DNA of 64,000 bases from Marsupella aquatica (lineage: Eukaryota > Marchantiophyta). The position numbers and the translations under genes are program-made. Below the pieces are notes generated by a model. It saw only the letters and a list, made by a program, of their open reading frames with translations. It made no database searches and was not told the origin of the DNA. Shown here piece by piece: positions 51,101 to 60,859 of this stretch (its first letter is position 1; each line of letters opens with the position of its first letter). The stretch spans positions 24,056,001 through 24,120,000 of the forward strand of contig OZ316892.1 of assembly GCA_973895155.1 (NCBI GenBank), in the 5' to 3' direction.

Positions 51101-54100
51101 CCACTACAGCCTTGAGAAGCAGTGTCATGCACAAATCCTCACCAGTTCAGTTTGAAGGCTGAAATACCCAAGATCAACCAGTAAGTTGCATTGGTGTTGA
51201 CCATCAGGATAAAAGTCCGTCGGAATGGTAACCTTAGGTGCTGCAAGGTCGAGATCAATGGAAAACCTGCAAACAACATGCGCTAACCATTAGAGCAACA
51301 ACAAATCAAGTAGTTCGGCATAAATAATAAAGGCAGCAATATGTCAAATTAGTCCAGACACACAAATACATGAGGGCCACATCCACACGAACCATTCGTA
51401 TGAGCACTTCCCTCATCAGGTACTCGTGAGGAACATTCCTACTCAATCTTTAAATATATGAGTGTCCCAACGTTTAAAGATCAGTACAGATATTCTTACC
51501 GAGGGCGATCTTTCAAGGCCTGATTGATTTGCTGCTGGGCATTTTTTGTGACTTCGTCCAAGGTTGTCTGGAAGTAAGACACCATGCATCCATGATGAAA
51601 CGGAACACTTTCACAATCTTTTGAATATAATTATCCTAACCCACGCAAAAAATCTCATTTCAAAGTAAAGCGCTGCGCATTTCGGAACGCAGATGTTGTC
51701 TCCACTACTCCTTTGAAACTGAATCGAAACCCTACGAAAGCAGAAAAAAATTAAATCCATCTTTGTTACTGACCTGCAGTGCAGTTGCTGTATCCAGCGC
51801 CACGCTTCGACTGACTGCTTTGCTACTTTGAAAAAATTTGATAACCTTGTTAACGCTCCGCATCAGAACCTGTTTGCAGGATAAATGACACATGGCATCA
51901 ATACCAGATGTCATTGTAAAGCAAACAGGCATGTTTGAAATTGGCACCCAACTCATAGTGCTCTTAAACAAATTTCTCACAGGCAGAATAGTCAACATTG
52001 AATGGCAAGGAAATACTAATGAGCTCAATCTTTCAGATCAGAAAAGTATGCCGTTGATGCCAGACCGTTGCATAGCACGGTGAAGCCTTTGCAGCCAAGC
52101 TCCAATCCAGCTTTTGAGACTGGTCTCCACTGGGCTCCAAGTCCATCTCACTTGGCAGATAAGTGAAAGTTGCAGTAACCGCTTCGGTCTTAGTCGCACT
52201 CTGGTTCAAAACAGATATAAAATCCAACCAACTCCAATAAGTTAGATAGACACTCCTTCCGTACACTTATAAGAGCTATACTTCTTGGCATAAAACTATT
52301 TATCAGTATGGGATTTCATTGGTTTGATTTACAAGGTATAACGAAGATTAGATGCAACAAATCCGGTGAATTGACCAATACAAGGGAACCATTGCTGCCT
52401 TCTGAACTGTGGGTACTTAGTTAACACACAAAGAATCTGTGAGCATGTCTTCGTTCGGAAAGCAATCGTTCATGCACCAACCTCTGCGAGTAATCCTTCC
52501 GGACATGCAACCTGGTATGAACCCAATTTCACGTTAAATCGTATAGTCTTGGGATACATATGGAGAACACACTGAAGATCGTCAGCCGATAGCTCCAGTA
52601 ACTCTTCTTTGTCTTGCCCGACTAGTTTTGTGGCATTGCGGCGCATGCGTACATCCAAAAGAGTGTGAAGCATATTCGGAGGCTCCTGGCCAGGCAAGAT
52701 ATTTGACTTTTCTCCTTCTTGATATCCTATTAATCGATTGAATTTCTCCAGGTCTTCATCAGTAAATCGGGCCGCTGGTTCAACCTCAGCTGATTCGCCT
52801 CCTCCCCTGTCAAAAGAAAGTAGCCAAGCTCAGAAAGACAGATGATTCATACTAACCCACAGGCCACCCGTTGCTTGCTACGAGCATCCACATTCTATAT
52901 CACCCATTGCAGCGAATCATAAATGCGCTACTCCCAAACCTTGAGACAGTAATACTCCAAAACTGACAAGGTAGATGGATGCAGGTTCCATCATCAATCT
53001 ATAGCAACTTCACACTCAGATGCAAAACCCCTCAATTTGGAAAGGCGCATTAGCAGAAGTAGGCTGTTTCAAATGTCAATGAAGGTCTTGGCATGAAAAG
53101 AGTGTGATGGATTCTGTGCTGGATAACACGAAGTCCTACTTTTGCATCATATTTTCACTTACCACCAAGACCACCAACTGCGATTTTGCTGCTGTTTCTT
53201 CTGGTCCTTTGCTCGAGTACTGTCCACAAATGAATGAGACATCATTCTGCAAAACAAGAGCAGGCATTTTCCCTCAGCTGCCACTTACGTCTCATTTCTG
53301 TCAACCATTTCTTTGTATGTCATTGTTAAAGCCAGTCAACTATGCGAGTCGTGGACCGACGACTTTGTGAAATCCTTGTATATCTATCAACATTGTCTTT
53401 AGAACTACCTCTGTCCTATGTCCGTATCTGTGCGCTACAAAAATCACTCCAAACGAGTGGAAAGAAAATTTGCAAAGATAGTGTAGTATGAAACCAAACA
53501 TGAAGGAAATCATTGGACACAACCGCTTCGAACAAAGGAAATTCACTACAACTCAAGAACTGGAGATTCTGTCTGGACGAGGTTGTACCCTCTCAATTCA
53601 TTCCAATTGTTTAGGCCCTAAAAGCCGATAAAACAGAGCGGAAAAGAACATACCTCCATTGAATAATCACATCTGTGTCAAGCTCACGATCCAAAGCCTT
53701 TATTTCTTCGTTGTTATCAACAGATATCCGATCTGGATTGCCAGATTGCAAACATGACACGTAAAGTGACATGTACTTTTTTCTCAGCCCTGACAATCTT
53801 ACAACCCGATTCCACGACACGTGACCACTGAGACAATAGCAGTGAGAATAAACGTAAGTACGTCAGTTGAGGAAACAGCAGGGACCTGAATTTTCGAGCC
53901 TCATCTAAATTGCGATCTTCTAGAACAAATGTTAAGTCTATGAGACCCATTGGGCTGTCTTACAAGAGAGAAACACTTCTACTTGCTCACCTTCCCAGCT
54001 TTTGCTGCTCGGCCACGGCTTTGATAGCATATTGCCACCACGCCCTCTTGTCTTCTTTGATAGGGACTGAAGGTCGAAAGTGTGCGTACTGCAAACGCTT

Positions 54101-57100
54101 GTTAAATGTCGAAAAGTTTTCTGCCACTTTGAGAGCGTCCCGATATTGCCCCTGTAATAAAACCCGACATGAATACACTTAAAGAAGGGTGAGGTGACCA
54201 AATTGTCACTCGGGCCTAAATTTATAAGCATTGAAGGTCCTCAGACCCATACATGCAACAATTTGAATCATTTCTTCTGTAATATATTGAGGAGGTAGTT
54301 TCGAAGGTTGTAACCTTTGCTTCAATTCGGGACCTCTGGACTTTAAAATCATTTTTAAGCGATCAAGCTTCATGTTCTGAAAAATCATGAGACCTTCTTT
54401 GAAAAAATAATCCGAAAGAGAACAAACACATTCAACAATTGATCAACACTTAGGTCTTTCCCTGATGGAGGACAAAGGGAAGTCTGGCCTACCTCTGACA
54501 AACTGACTGTCACATCATCCAGCATAACAACTGCCTTCTGTGCAGGGCTGTCTGGAGTTCTTTGATCTTTGTTAGCAAGTTTAAAGTATCTTGCATTCCC
54601 ACCAACAGGTTGCAATATATAACTATGCGTCTGTGTTCCAAGGCCTTTGAATCCTTCTGAGTGCTCTGACTTGATACCTTGAACAAAGATCTGTTTCAAA
54701 CGCGTGGCATCACAACAATTCAGTTTCAATTCGTCTCCGCAACCAAAGGGGAGAAAGTGACCTTAGGCAAGAAAATCCCTCACCGGCTGAATAAAATGCA
54801 CCAGCTGAACAAAATGCGAGTCGACTGCTTACATTCTTTAACCATGATGTGCAGGAAAACGAAACATCAGTAGTAAAACTTGTAGGAACTGACTCTGTAA
54901 CTTATTTTTGTGGATGGACCAGATGATGTGCCAAGCACGAACAATATATAATTAGACGTGGAAAAAATACGTACCTGAGTCCACTCGTCGGGACGGAGCT
55001 GCTCCCAACTTCTGTTAACCTTCCAAGGCTCATTATCAGGGTCAAAGTACAAAGCTAGACGCTGCAGCTCTGCTGACTGCCAGTAACACAAGAAAAGAAT
55101 ATTCAATATCTAATCCTGCGCAGTCGACTATGCTCTTTGCGTATAATGCCTCAGATATGGAAGTAACCGTCAGCATCCGTAAATCGTAGCAAACCCATCA
55201 ACTTCTTTTACAACTTGAGAACGCAAGTGGCAGCAGGGATATAGGGCGGCAAGCAAGCCAAAAGTGACTCAATAACTAAGAAAAAAGCACCTATTCCAGA
55301 ATGGCGTCCTAGACGACGAACCTTTTGAATACGATCGAGTGATCCTCCAGTCACAAAGGTTTCTTTGCCATTTTGATCAACAGTCACAGCCGCAAGCTTT
55401 TCAAGTGTCATCCCAGCAGCAAAAGGATGCCCGGGATGGCTGAAATGAAGAGCCAGCAATGGAAACCACAAATCAGGTCCAATTTGCCCCTCTACATTCA
55501 AGAACGTGCATACAGAATCAGAGGGAAGAAACTCAAATTTCGACACTGACAAGCTCTTACCTTTCTACATCCTCATATCTAATGTGGATGTTGCTAATGG
55601 AGAGTTTGAGGTTGCCTATGATAGTGCTGATCAAGGAGCCCAACCACGAAGAGTTGTTCTGATTTGCAAGCAACAAAAAAGTACCGAAATGTGAGTACTC
55701 ACTAAATATATAATAACGGACGAGACTGAGATGTGGACCACATCTACCATCCAGGATCTTTTGCGGGTTGTAGAGAAATGATGTTAATACGCGCTATCTT
55801 GAAACAAAAATTCGTCCTGTTAAAACCATTTTGTTCATTCACGTGTCAAATCCCTCTGCAATGTGCCTGTATACTCGGTGAATCAGTAGTGGCGAAAGAA
55901 TATCATATTCACCCTTGAAGATGGACATGAAAACCAACCCCTTCCATCTCTCAATGTAAACGGAAGAGTGATTTACACATATTTAATCGTGGGTGCATTA
56001 CTACAGTGGAGAATTTAACTTATCTAAGATGGGGACCAACAAATGTCTTTCTGTCTGGTATGACATAAGAAGGTGAAGTGTACGGTTCAGCAGTGCGTAT
56101 CACATCAGCATGACTGTAGTGCAGTTTTCTTCTTAAAAAAAATAGATAGCATGACTGGATGACTGTATATTCTACTAAGATAACATTAGAAATTACCACA
56201 TCTTGTTTCATTGCCTCCTCCCCTCGAGCTTCCACCAGTTTTCTTTCAGCCTCCTGTAAAAATGTATGGAATTACACTTTGTTAAATCTTCAAAGCAGTT
56301 AAGCGACCACAAAACGAAAACGCTAGACATTGCCAATGATACCCATTGGACGCAATACCAGGTATCCTAGTATCAAAACAAATGCCTTCGCAACTGAATT
56401 GTGCGGTAGAAAAGAAACAACATTACCAACGACACTATAGCGGCTACCAAACTCGCACGTAGATCAGACTAGATCAAAATTTCTAGCAGCCAGTGAATAG
56501 CATACCGTGACTCGTTTCATCTTAGCCTCCTGAAGAGCATCACCAGAGTCACCTCCATCGACAGTTGTTGCCGGTTCAGCCAAAAGAAATATTCGGTCAA
56601 GAATCACAACGACTGGCTCCTGACCGAGTCGACTCCAGGGAATCTGTCATTTACCGAGGGATTGTACGTCATCAGCACCCGACATGTGGCCAACAACAAA
56701 ATCATACCTTCCTATTCAAAGCATTTGATAGAAATTGGGAATCTCAATGTGCTCTCTTTTCAGTCTCCTGTATTTGCTGCCAAGGTCGTCTGGGTGCTGC
56801 TACTTTCCATTTTAGCAAGTCTTTGAACACGATCGGTCTCATGTACTGCTTGGATCCATGTGACTGTCGACCAACTCACCCTTTCATTTGTTCATGTTCT
56901 TTCATTCATTCTCTTATAACAATAAAAGAAAGTGAAACCAGGAAGAATGACATCGTCTTGTGACTCTCCTCATGCTCCCTCTGTCCATCATCCAACGAAT
57001 TTACGGGAACTAGGGCTTGGCATTTCTTTCTACTCAATGACCACCGATGTTTTATTCAGGCTACGATCTAACACGACTTGACCATTATACAAAACTCTTG

Positions 57101-58793
57101 AAAGCTCAAATTTAGCTACTTATGATAACATTGTAATACCACAAAAACTACCACCTACTAACAGCTTTCAGGGGCATTTTCCTCCCTACCGATATGAAAG
57201 AGAGTGGGAATCCAAAGTACTCTAGGCCTACCTTTTTCATTCATACACTTGGTTTGGCTAGCCATTTGTCACTTTACTTTCTATCTCGTGCCCTTTCAAG
57301 AGTCCATGGACTTCAAAGAGCTTATCTTCTGGTCAAGTTCATATATCAAACGATCCAGAGTGGTGTTCGGGCAGTAATTTCTGGTCCGAGACCCCATTTA
57401 TTAATTAATTTCCATATTTTTCAACCTGCCACCCCCGTCTGCTGTAGGCAACACTACAACATTCGAACAAGTATCATAAAAGTACATGAATATATATCAT
57501 CTTATGCGCCACGTGCAATAAAATTAACAACATTCGTATTTCGAAAACATCCAAACTTACCCACCGTTTTCCTGCTAACCCACTTTCGATCAGCTAATTG
57601 ATTTTCCAGCCTTTGATTTCCCTCTCCATTTCTCTTTTCCAGAGATCATATTCCAGATCCTAAGTGTTTAAAGTTTGGCAGACAATGTGGCTTTGGCTTT
57701 GAAGGTAGACATCTCCAGTCCAACAAAAAGTCTTGTTTTCGACCCGCATTGTGACACAAGTACTAATGTCAATGTTAATAATGTGCAAAGATCGCATTGC
57801 CCGCAGAGTGTCCCAGCTCCTTTTCTGGCATCTTGTAAACTTTTTCCGATTCATCATCATGTACATAAATACCTTAAACCAAAATCAAAACCAGCCATCA
57901 AATCGAGCAAGGAAACCGTCACACCTTAAGTTTGACAGACCCCAAGAATCCTGCCTTCACTTTGATCGGCAGCTTGAGAGCATTCAAAGCTTCTGGCTTC
58001 AGCTGCATATTCGTAAGTTCCACATTCCCTGAACAATGAAGAACACACATCAGACACCCGAATCCATACGACGCCGGCCTTTCTGCGACGAAATTTTATA
58101 ATTGAAAACGGTCAGCTATAAGTTCGGACCAATGTCTTCATTAACTTGACAGGTCGTACAATTTGCAATTTCGGGTGGCGGTAAAGCACTTCGAGGCACA
58201 TCTTCACCGTTAAGTCCAAATTCTAAGTAGAGACACAATTTACTTCCTCCTAAAGATTACGCGTGCGAGGTAAATTCATATTTCCAGGGCAGATACTGAC
58301 AGACTCCTCCTATCCCACGAATGCCGATATGACTGCTTATAGAATCCAGATATTACAAGAATCGCAGTACAAATATGGCGACATTGTTTGCTCTTCATTG
58401 CCCACTCCAGCAAGCTGACAAGTTTTCTTTCCACCTCGTAAATGCACATTCTAATTCCCAGTATTCTGAGGGCGATCAGCCGCGACAAACATATTTTCCT
58501 TCTACTGTGCGTAGAGCAGATTGAGAAGTTCCATCCGAGGGGCGAGTCTACACAGACTGATTAGAGAAATCGGCCGAACAGGATTCGAAGGAGGCAGAGC
58601 CTAAAAGACATCAATCTACGACCGAAGTAACCGATCATTGTTATTCCAAAATCATCAATCCATTAATCAACAACAAAGAAATGCGCCTCATACCTGCCCA
58701 GACACTGATCTTGAGAGCATCCTTGGAAAGTCCCTTGACAAATTTGCCAAGGTACTTATCCAAGTAATACGCGACCTGCTCCTCGAAGACCAT
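29511..58793 (-). CDS. VPS13: VPS13-like bridge-type lipid transfer protein (plant VPS13M type), complete
   Basis: One gene fills 29.3 kb. VPS13 proteins form long hydrophobic rods that carry bulk lipid between membranes at contact sites. I modelled 60 coding exons (coordinates in the block entries) totalling 13,524 nt with consistent phases, giving 4,507 aa; the Arabidopsis relatives are about 4,100-4,200. Order: Chorein/VPS13 N-terminus (residues 1-250), PH domain (852-953), VPS13 middle, two Vps62-like pairs (2141-2460), C2 domain (from 2762), SHR-BD/DUF1162 (about 2890-3600), VPS13 C-terminal/ATG2-like helices (3837-4128), C-terminal PH-like domain (4129-4277) and a third Vps62-like pair (4350-4507). 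Start ATG sits in CCACCATGG; TGA is at 29511-29513. The exact set of introns is by eye; the exon 45/46 junction is uncertain. Confidence 0.93.
33342..36367 (-). other. VPS13: VPS13 exons 44-50: SHR-BD domain core
   Basis: Exons: 36294-36367, 35619-35937, 35310-35408, 34947-35102, 34636-34817, 33851-34393 and 33342-33519 (residues 3320-3836). Family stretches include RSLRVMIEHD, LQFYVPCWLDS, PPLQYRLMEI, IVFTNRVGKALHL, FSITFRLGPTRGPYR followed by LENRTADVPMMFRQLG, REILYLSLENIITSYQIGFG and LQLDNQLPLSRMPVLFVPER. The end of exon 45 is the least certain join of the gene: the phase-compatible donor GTACCG leaves the product nine residues shorter than relatives. SHR-BD is the domain by which the plant protein SHRUBBY is thought to bind SHORT-ROOT; this gene is a different VPS13 type, so that role is not implied. 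Confidence 0.85.
36510..40011 (-). other. VPS13: VPS13 exons 37-43: C2 domain and start of SHR-BD
   Basis: Exons: 39828-40011, 39407-39670, 39018-39215, 38720-38762, 38130-38278, 37431-37943 and 36510-37280 (residues 2613-3319). Exon 39 holds C2-type strands (REYMLSVRIVPRTQT, TRCVPPEHDSSSD, VFIHWDEVFIFEVEP); the calcium-binding Asp set is not clearly complete. Exons 42-43 begin the DUF1162/SHR-BD part, with LPLGWEWTSNWHVEK, DGWAYGFDFRNIRWPP, VRRRRWLRTRQ, YQWSQVVPF and VPCEYSVSEK. For exon 43 the acceptor TATGCAG at 37281-37287 was chosen; an earlier frame beginning near 37373 does not join in phase. Confidence 0.85.
40142..42899 (-). other. VPS13: VPS13 exons 33-36: two Vps62-like domain pairs
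   Basis: Exons: 41500-42899 (1.4 kb, the largest), 40778-41105, 40425-40583 and 40142-40305 (residues 1929-2612). Four W-x-P-x-x-P-x-G motifs lie at residues 2141 (WRPRAPPGFAVLGD), 2212 (WLPVPPPGYVALGC), 2377 (WRPVVPSGCVILGD) and 2438 (WLPLAPPGYVALGC). They alternate an LGD and an LGC ending, i.e. two copies of the two-part Vps62/DUF946 fold inserted in the rod. The donor of exon 36 is GTGCGT at 40141-40136 and not the GTAAGG a few bases away, since only this keeps frame with exon 37. Confidence 0.87.
43290..48060 (-). other. VPS13: VPS13 exons 24-32: basic linker and rod
   Basis: Exons: 47521-48060, 46631-47002, 46093-46224, 45660-45773, 45238-45422, 44984-45092, 44687-44830, 44264-44590 and 43290-44042 (residues 1037-1928). 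Exon 24 (180 residues) contains a polar basic insert with RRRGRKQSPLQHGKR and an Asp/Ser-rich patch, probably an exposed disordered loop. The rest is rod: DYDGFDYSIMGKLSEVRIVF, VFPASFGLKAALGNLQVSDG, RLLVALDFLLAVAEFFIPSM and SPKRPLVADEEGVDVQVYDG all match plant VPS13. Exon 30 uses a weak acceptor (GTATGAAG), chosen because it alone restores frame and similarity. Confidence 0.86.
48270..52200 (-). other. VPS13: VPS13 exons 13-23: middle region and plant-type PH domain
   Basis: Exons: 52066-52200, 51774-51869, 51500-51567, 51143-51266, 50718-50981, 50132-50338, 49819-49928, 49302-49398, 48922-49020, 48568-48741 and 48270-48344 (residues 554-1036). LDWSLAAKASPCYAT, DLDLAAPKVTIPTDF and RLPSLGFHFSPARYHRLMQV are rod segments. 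Residues 852-953 (three exons) form a PH domain: GHREAVWQHRHAVLTGPFVY opens it, and NALLVRFEDESNMRRWQGRL is its C-terminal helix with the conserved Trp. PH domains inside VPS13 rods are a plant feature and likely bind phosphoinositides; that binding is inferred. Confidence 0.88.
52482..58793 (-). other. VPS13: VPS13 exons 1-12: Chorein N-terminus and following region
   Basis: Exons: 58694-58793, 57925-58028, 56506-56643, 56197-56253, 55561-55658, 55322-55439, 54975-55076, 54493-54690, 53991-54151, 53654-53827, 53163-53246 and 52482-52806. They encode residues 1-553. Diagnostic stretches are YYLDKYLGKFVKGLSKDALK, LTNMQLKPEALNALKLP, IPWSRLGQEPVVVILDRIFL, SWLGSLISTIIGNLKLSISN with IHIRYEDVE, HPFAAGMTLEKLAAVTVD, DALKVAENFSTFNKRLQYAH and IKALDRELDTDVIIQWR. 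This is the lipid-scooping entry end of the rod, normally placed at the donor membrane (ER). Intron 3 (56644-57924, 1.28 kb) is the longest of the gene. Confidence 0.9.
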
Positions 58794-60255
58794 GGTGGCT
58801 TCTCCTCCTCCTCACGAACTTCTTCGTTCCCTCAAGCCTTCTTGTAAATCTAAAGATGATACCACTAAAACTAATTTGCCCCTCCGATCCCTAAACCAAT
58901 CCGTCGCTGTCGTGTCCCATTAGACACACTCTGCGCGCTTTCAATAAACCTACGAGAATAGATTCCGCTCCGTTTCTCACTTGCAAAACGAGATTTTGAA
59001 GCCTTATCCTGTCGTTCGCCAGGTACAATCCATAGACGAATTCCTTTCAGACCTAAAACAGTTCACTGCGACTGATACAAGAGTCCAAGCTCAATTCGAC
59101 GAAGAGTGGATATACAGGATTTTAGCGGAACTTCGTTAACAGTCAACGCTGCTGTCCCAAGGCGGAATTCAGAAAACTACAGGTGAATCCCTTAAATTTC
59201 TCCTCCACAATATGGCTACCGACGCCACAAACGTACTACGCAACCTTCCAACTATCTTGCAATCTGGCTAACAGCAGTGGTCGTTTCGTCTGTCCATCCA
59301 GCAAAAAACCCGGCGCATGCACTCATCCACTGATCACCTACTGCTCGTATTCTCTGCGGTTATATACGAACAGGGTTCGCAGGTCGCCACTGTGAATTAT
59401 CGAATTCCAGTTGCGGTTCGGCGCTGACGAAATCCAGTTGCCGCTTCTTCAATGCGGTACAAAGAAGGACGACAATGGCCAGCTGCGTTTCTCCGCTTCC
59501 TCAGATAGCAACAAGAGTTTCCAATTCTCCTCTCCATTCACAATCAGGCCAACAAGCACACGAGCTCCAGCTGTCCAACACCGTCGGGAAAAAATCACCG
59601 CTGCCTCCTACCTCAGCTCTATCTGCAGTCCCCTTTCCTGATCAACCTCTGCACCATATGTGCAAATCCGTCGTCGAACAAAATGGACCGATCCAAAAAA
59701 CCTACAGTACTGTCCTGAGCCGACCGACACTAAATTTCTTCTCATCAAGAATCCTGTGAATCCATCAACCAAACAATCCACCACATACAGAATGGATTCT
59801 CGACCAAAACCGTCCTCTCTCACTCTCTCTCTCACGCCCATCCATGCACTTCAAATTCAATTGCCTCCAAGCTGCCTCTCACCGATCTCTCTCTCACTTT
59901 GCTCTCTCCAACACTCAGAGGGCAAATTCTTTCTGCAGAGCAAAGCTGCTGTTTCGCTGTTTCGCAAGAGAAGAAGCAGGAGCAAGAATCCGCACGCGAG
60001 CCGGAAAAACCGGCTGAACTAATCAATCCTCACCCGTCGCAGCAGCAGACGAGACGAGAGCAGCGAGTTCTCCATGATGCTCTCGTTTTCGCCACGAGAG
60101 AAATCATCGCTCCGCTTCTCGCTCACTGACGGACTGACCGCTCAGCTCTCTCGCATGCGATTGGGGACGAGTCGAATTACTACACTATTGTTCAAAGCAC
60201 GGAGCTCCGCCTGTCTCGTTTTCTCACCACTCCGGTTTTCTCTCTTTTCTCTCTT
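58794..60255 (-). promoter_or_regulatory. Upstream and leader region of VPS13
   Basis: No gene is recognised on either strand. On the plus strand 59810-60130 is CT-rich then purine-rich, much like the stretch above AKR2, which suggests a GA/CT-rich leader or core promoter of VPS13 and possibly a leader intron between here and the start codon. Open frames of 60-120 codons at 59183-60129 are composition effects. The transcription start cannot be fixed from sequence alone. Confidence 0.4.
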
Positions 60256-60260
60256 TTGCG

Positions 60261-60432
60261 TCTTTCTCTTTGTTTATTTTTCCCCTAAAGGACCCCAATT
60301 GTTTTTTAGGTGAAATCTGTGAAACCCCTCTTTTCCCCCTTTTGGGTCTTTCTCTTTGTTTATTTTTCCCCTATTGTTTTTTAGGTGAAATCTGTGAGAC
60401 CCCACGGAAAGTGAAGAGTTTGAACCCAAAAC
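60261..60432. repeat. 86-bp direct duplication
   Basis: The segment TCTTTCTCTTTGTTTATTTT with the following CCCCT...TTGTTTTTTAGGTGAAATCT starts at 60261 and again at 60347. Copies differ by a short insertion. It is noncoding. Confidence 0.85.
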
Positions 60433-60642
60433 CTGTCAATCTCTATTCAAGTGAGAAGTGAGGTATAGTTACCACAAAGTCATGCCTCCCTTGGCAGGAC
60501 CCTAATTTATTAAAAATAACTTTTAATAATTAAGTTGTTAGGACACTAGAGATGTTCAAATTCATACTAGTGCCATGGTGGTTTTTGTTGTATTTACAAC
60601 GAAGCACCCAATTCTTCTACGGACCACAAGTTCAAAAAAGGA

Positions 60643-60858
60643 ACCAAGATGGGAATATACAAAAGCCCTGGTATATTTATAGACATACAGAAATAATGAC
60701 AATATTGTAAATTAGGATATCTTTAGTGGCAATGTAGATATTGTAAATTAGGATATCTTTCAACACAGTAACCAAGGTGTGAATATACAAAACCTTTGCA
60801 TATTTATAGATGCATAGAAATATTGTGAATTATGATATCTTTAGTGGCAATGTAGTTT
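60643..60858. repeat. 128-bp imperfect tandem duplication with an internal repeat
   Basis: ACCAAGRTGKGAATATACAAAA starts copies at 60643 and 60771. Both contain TATATTTATAGA/CATATTTATAGA and end with ATATCTTTAGTGGCAATGTAG. The first copy also holds an internal duplication of GATATTGTAAATTAGGATAT. AT-rich, noncoding. Confidence 0.8.
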
Positions 60859-60859
60859 A

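Noticed and set aside
54206-54388. 60-codon frame between VPS13 exons 8 and 9
   Set aside because: LSE|GQYRDALK joins in phase and in agreement with the family without it.
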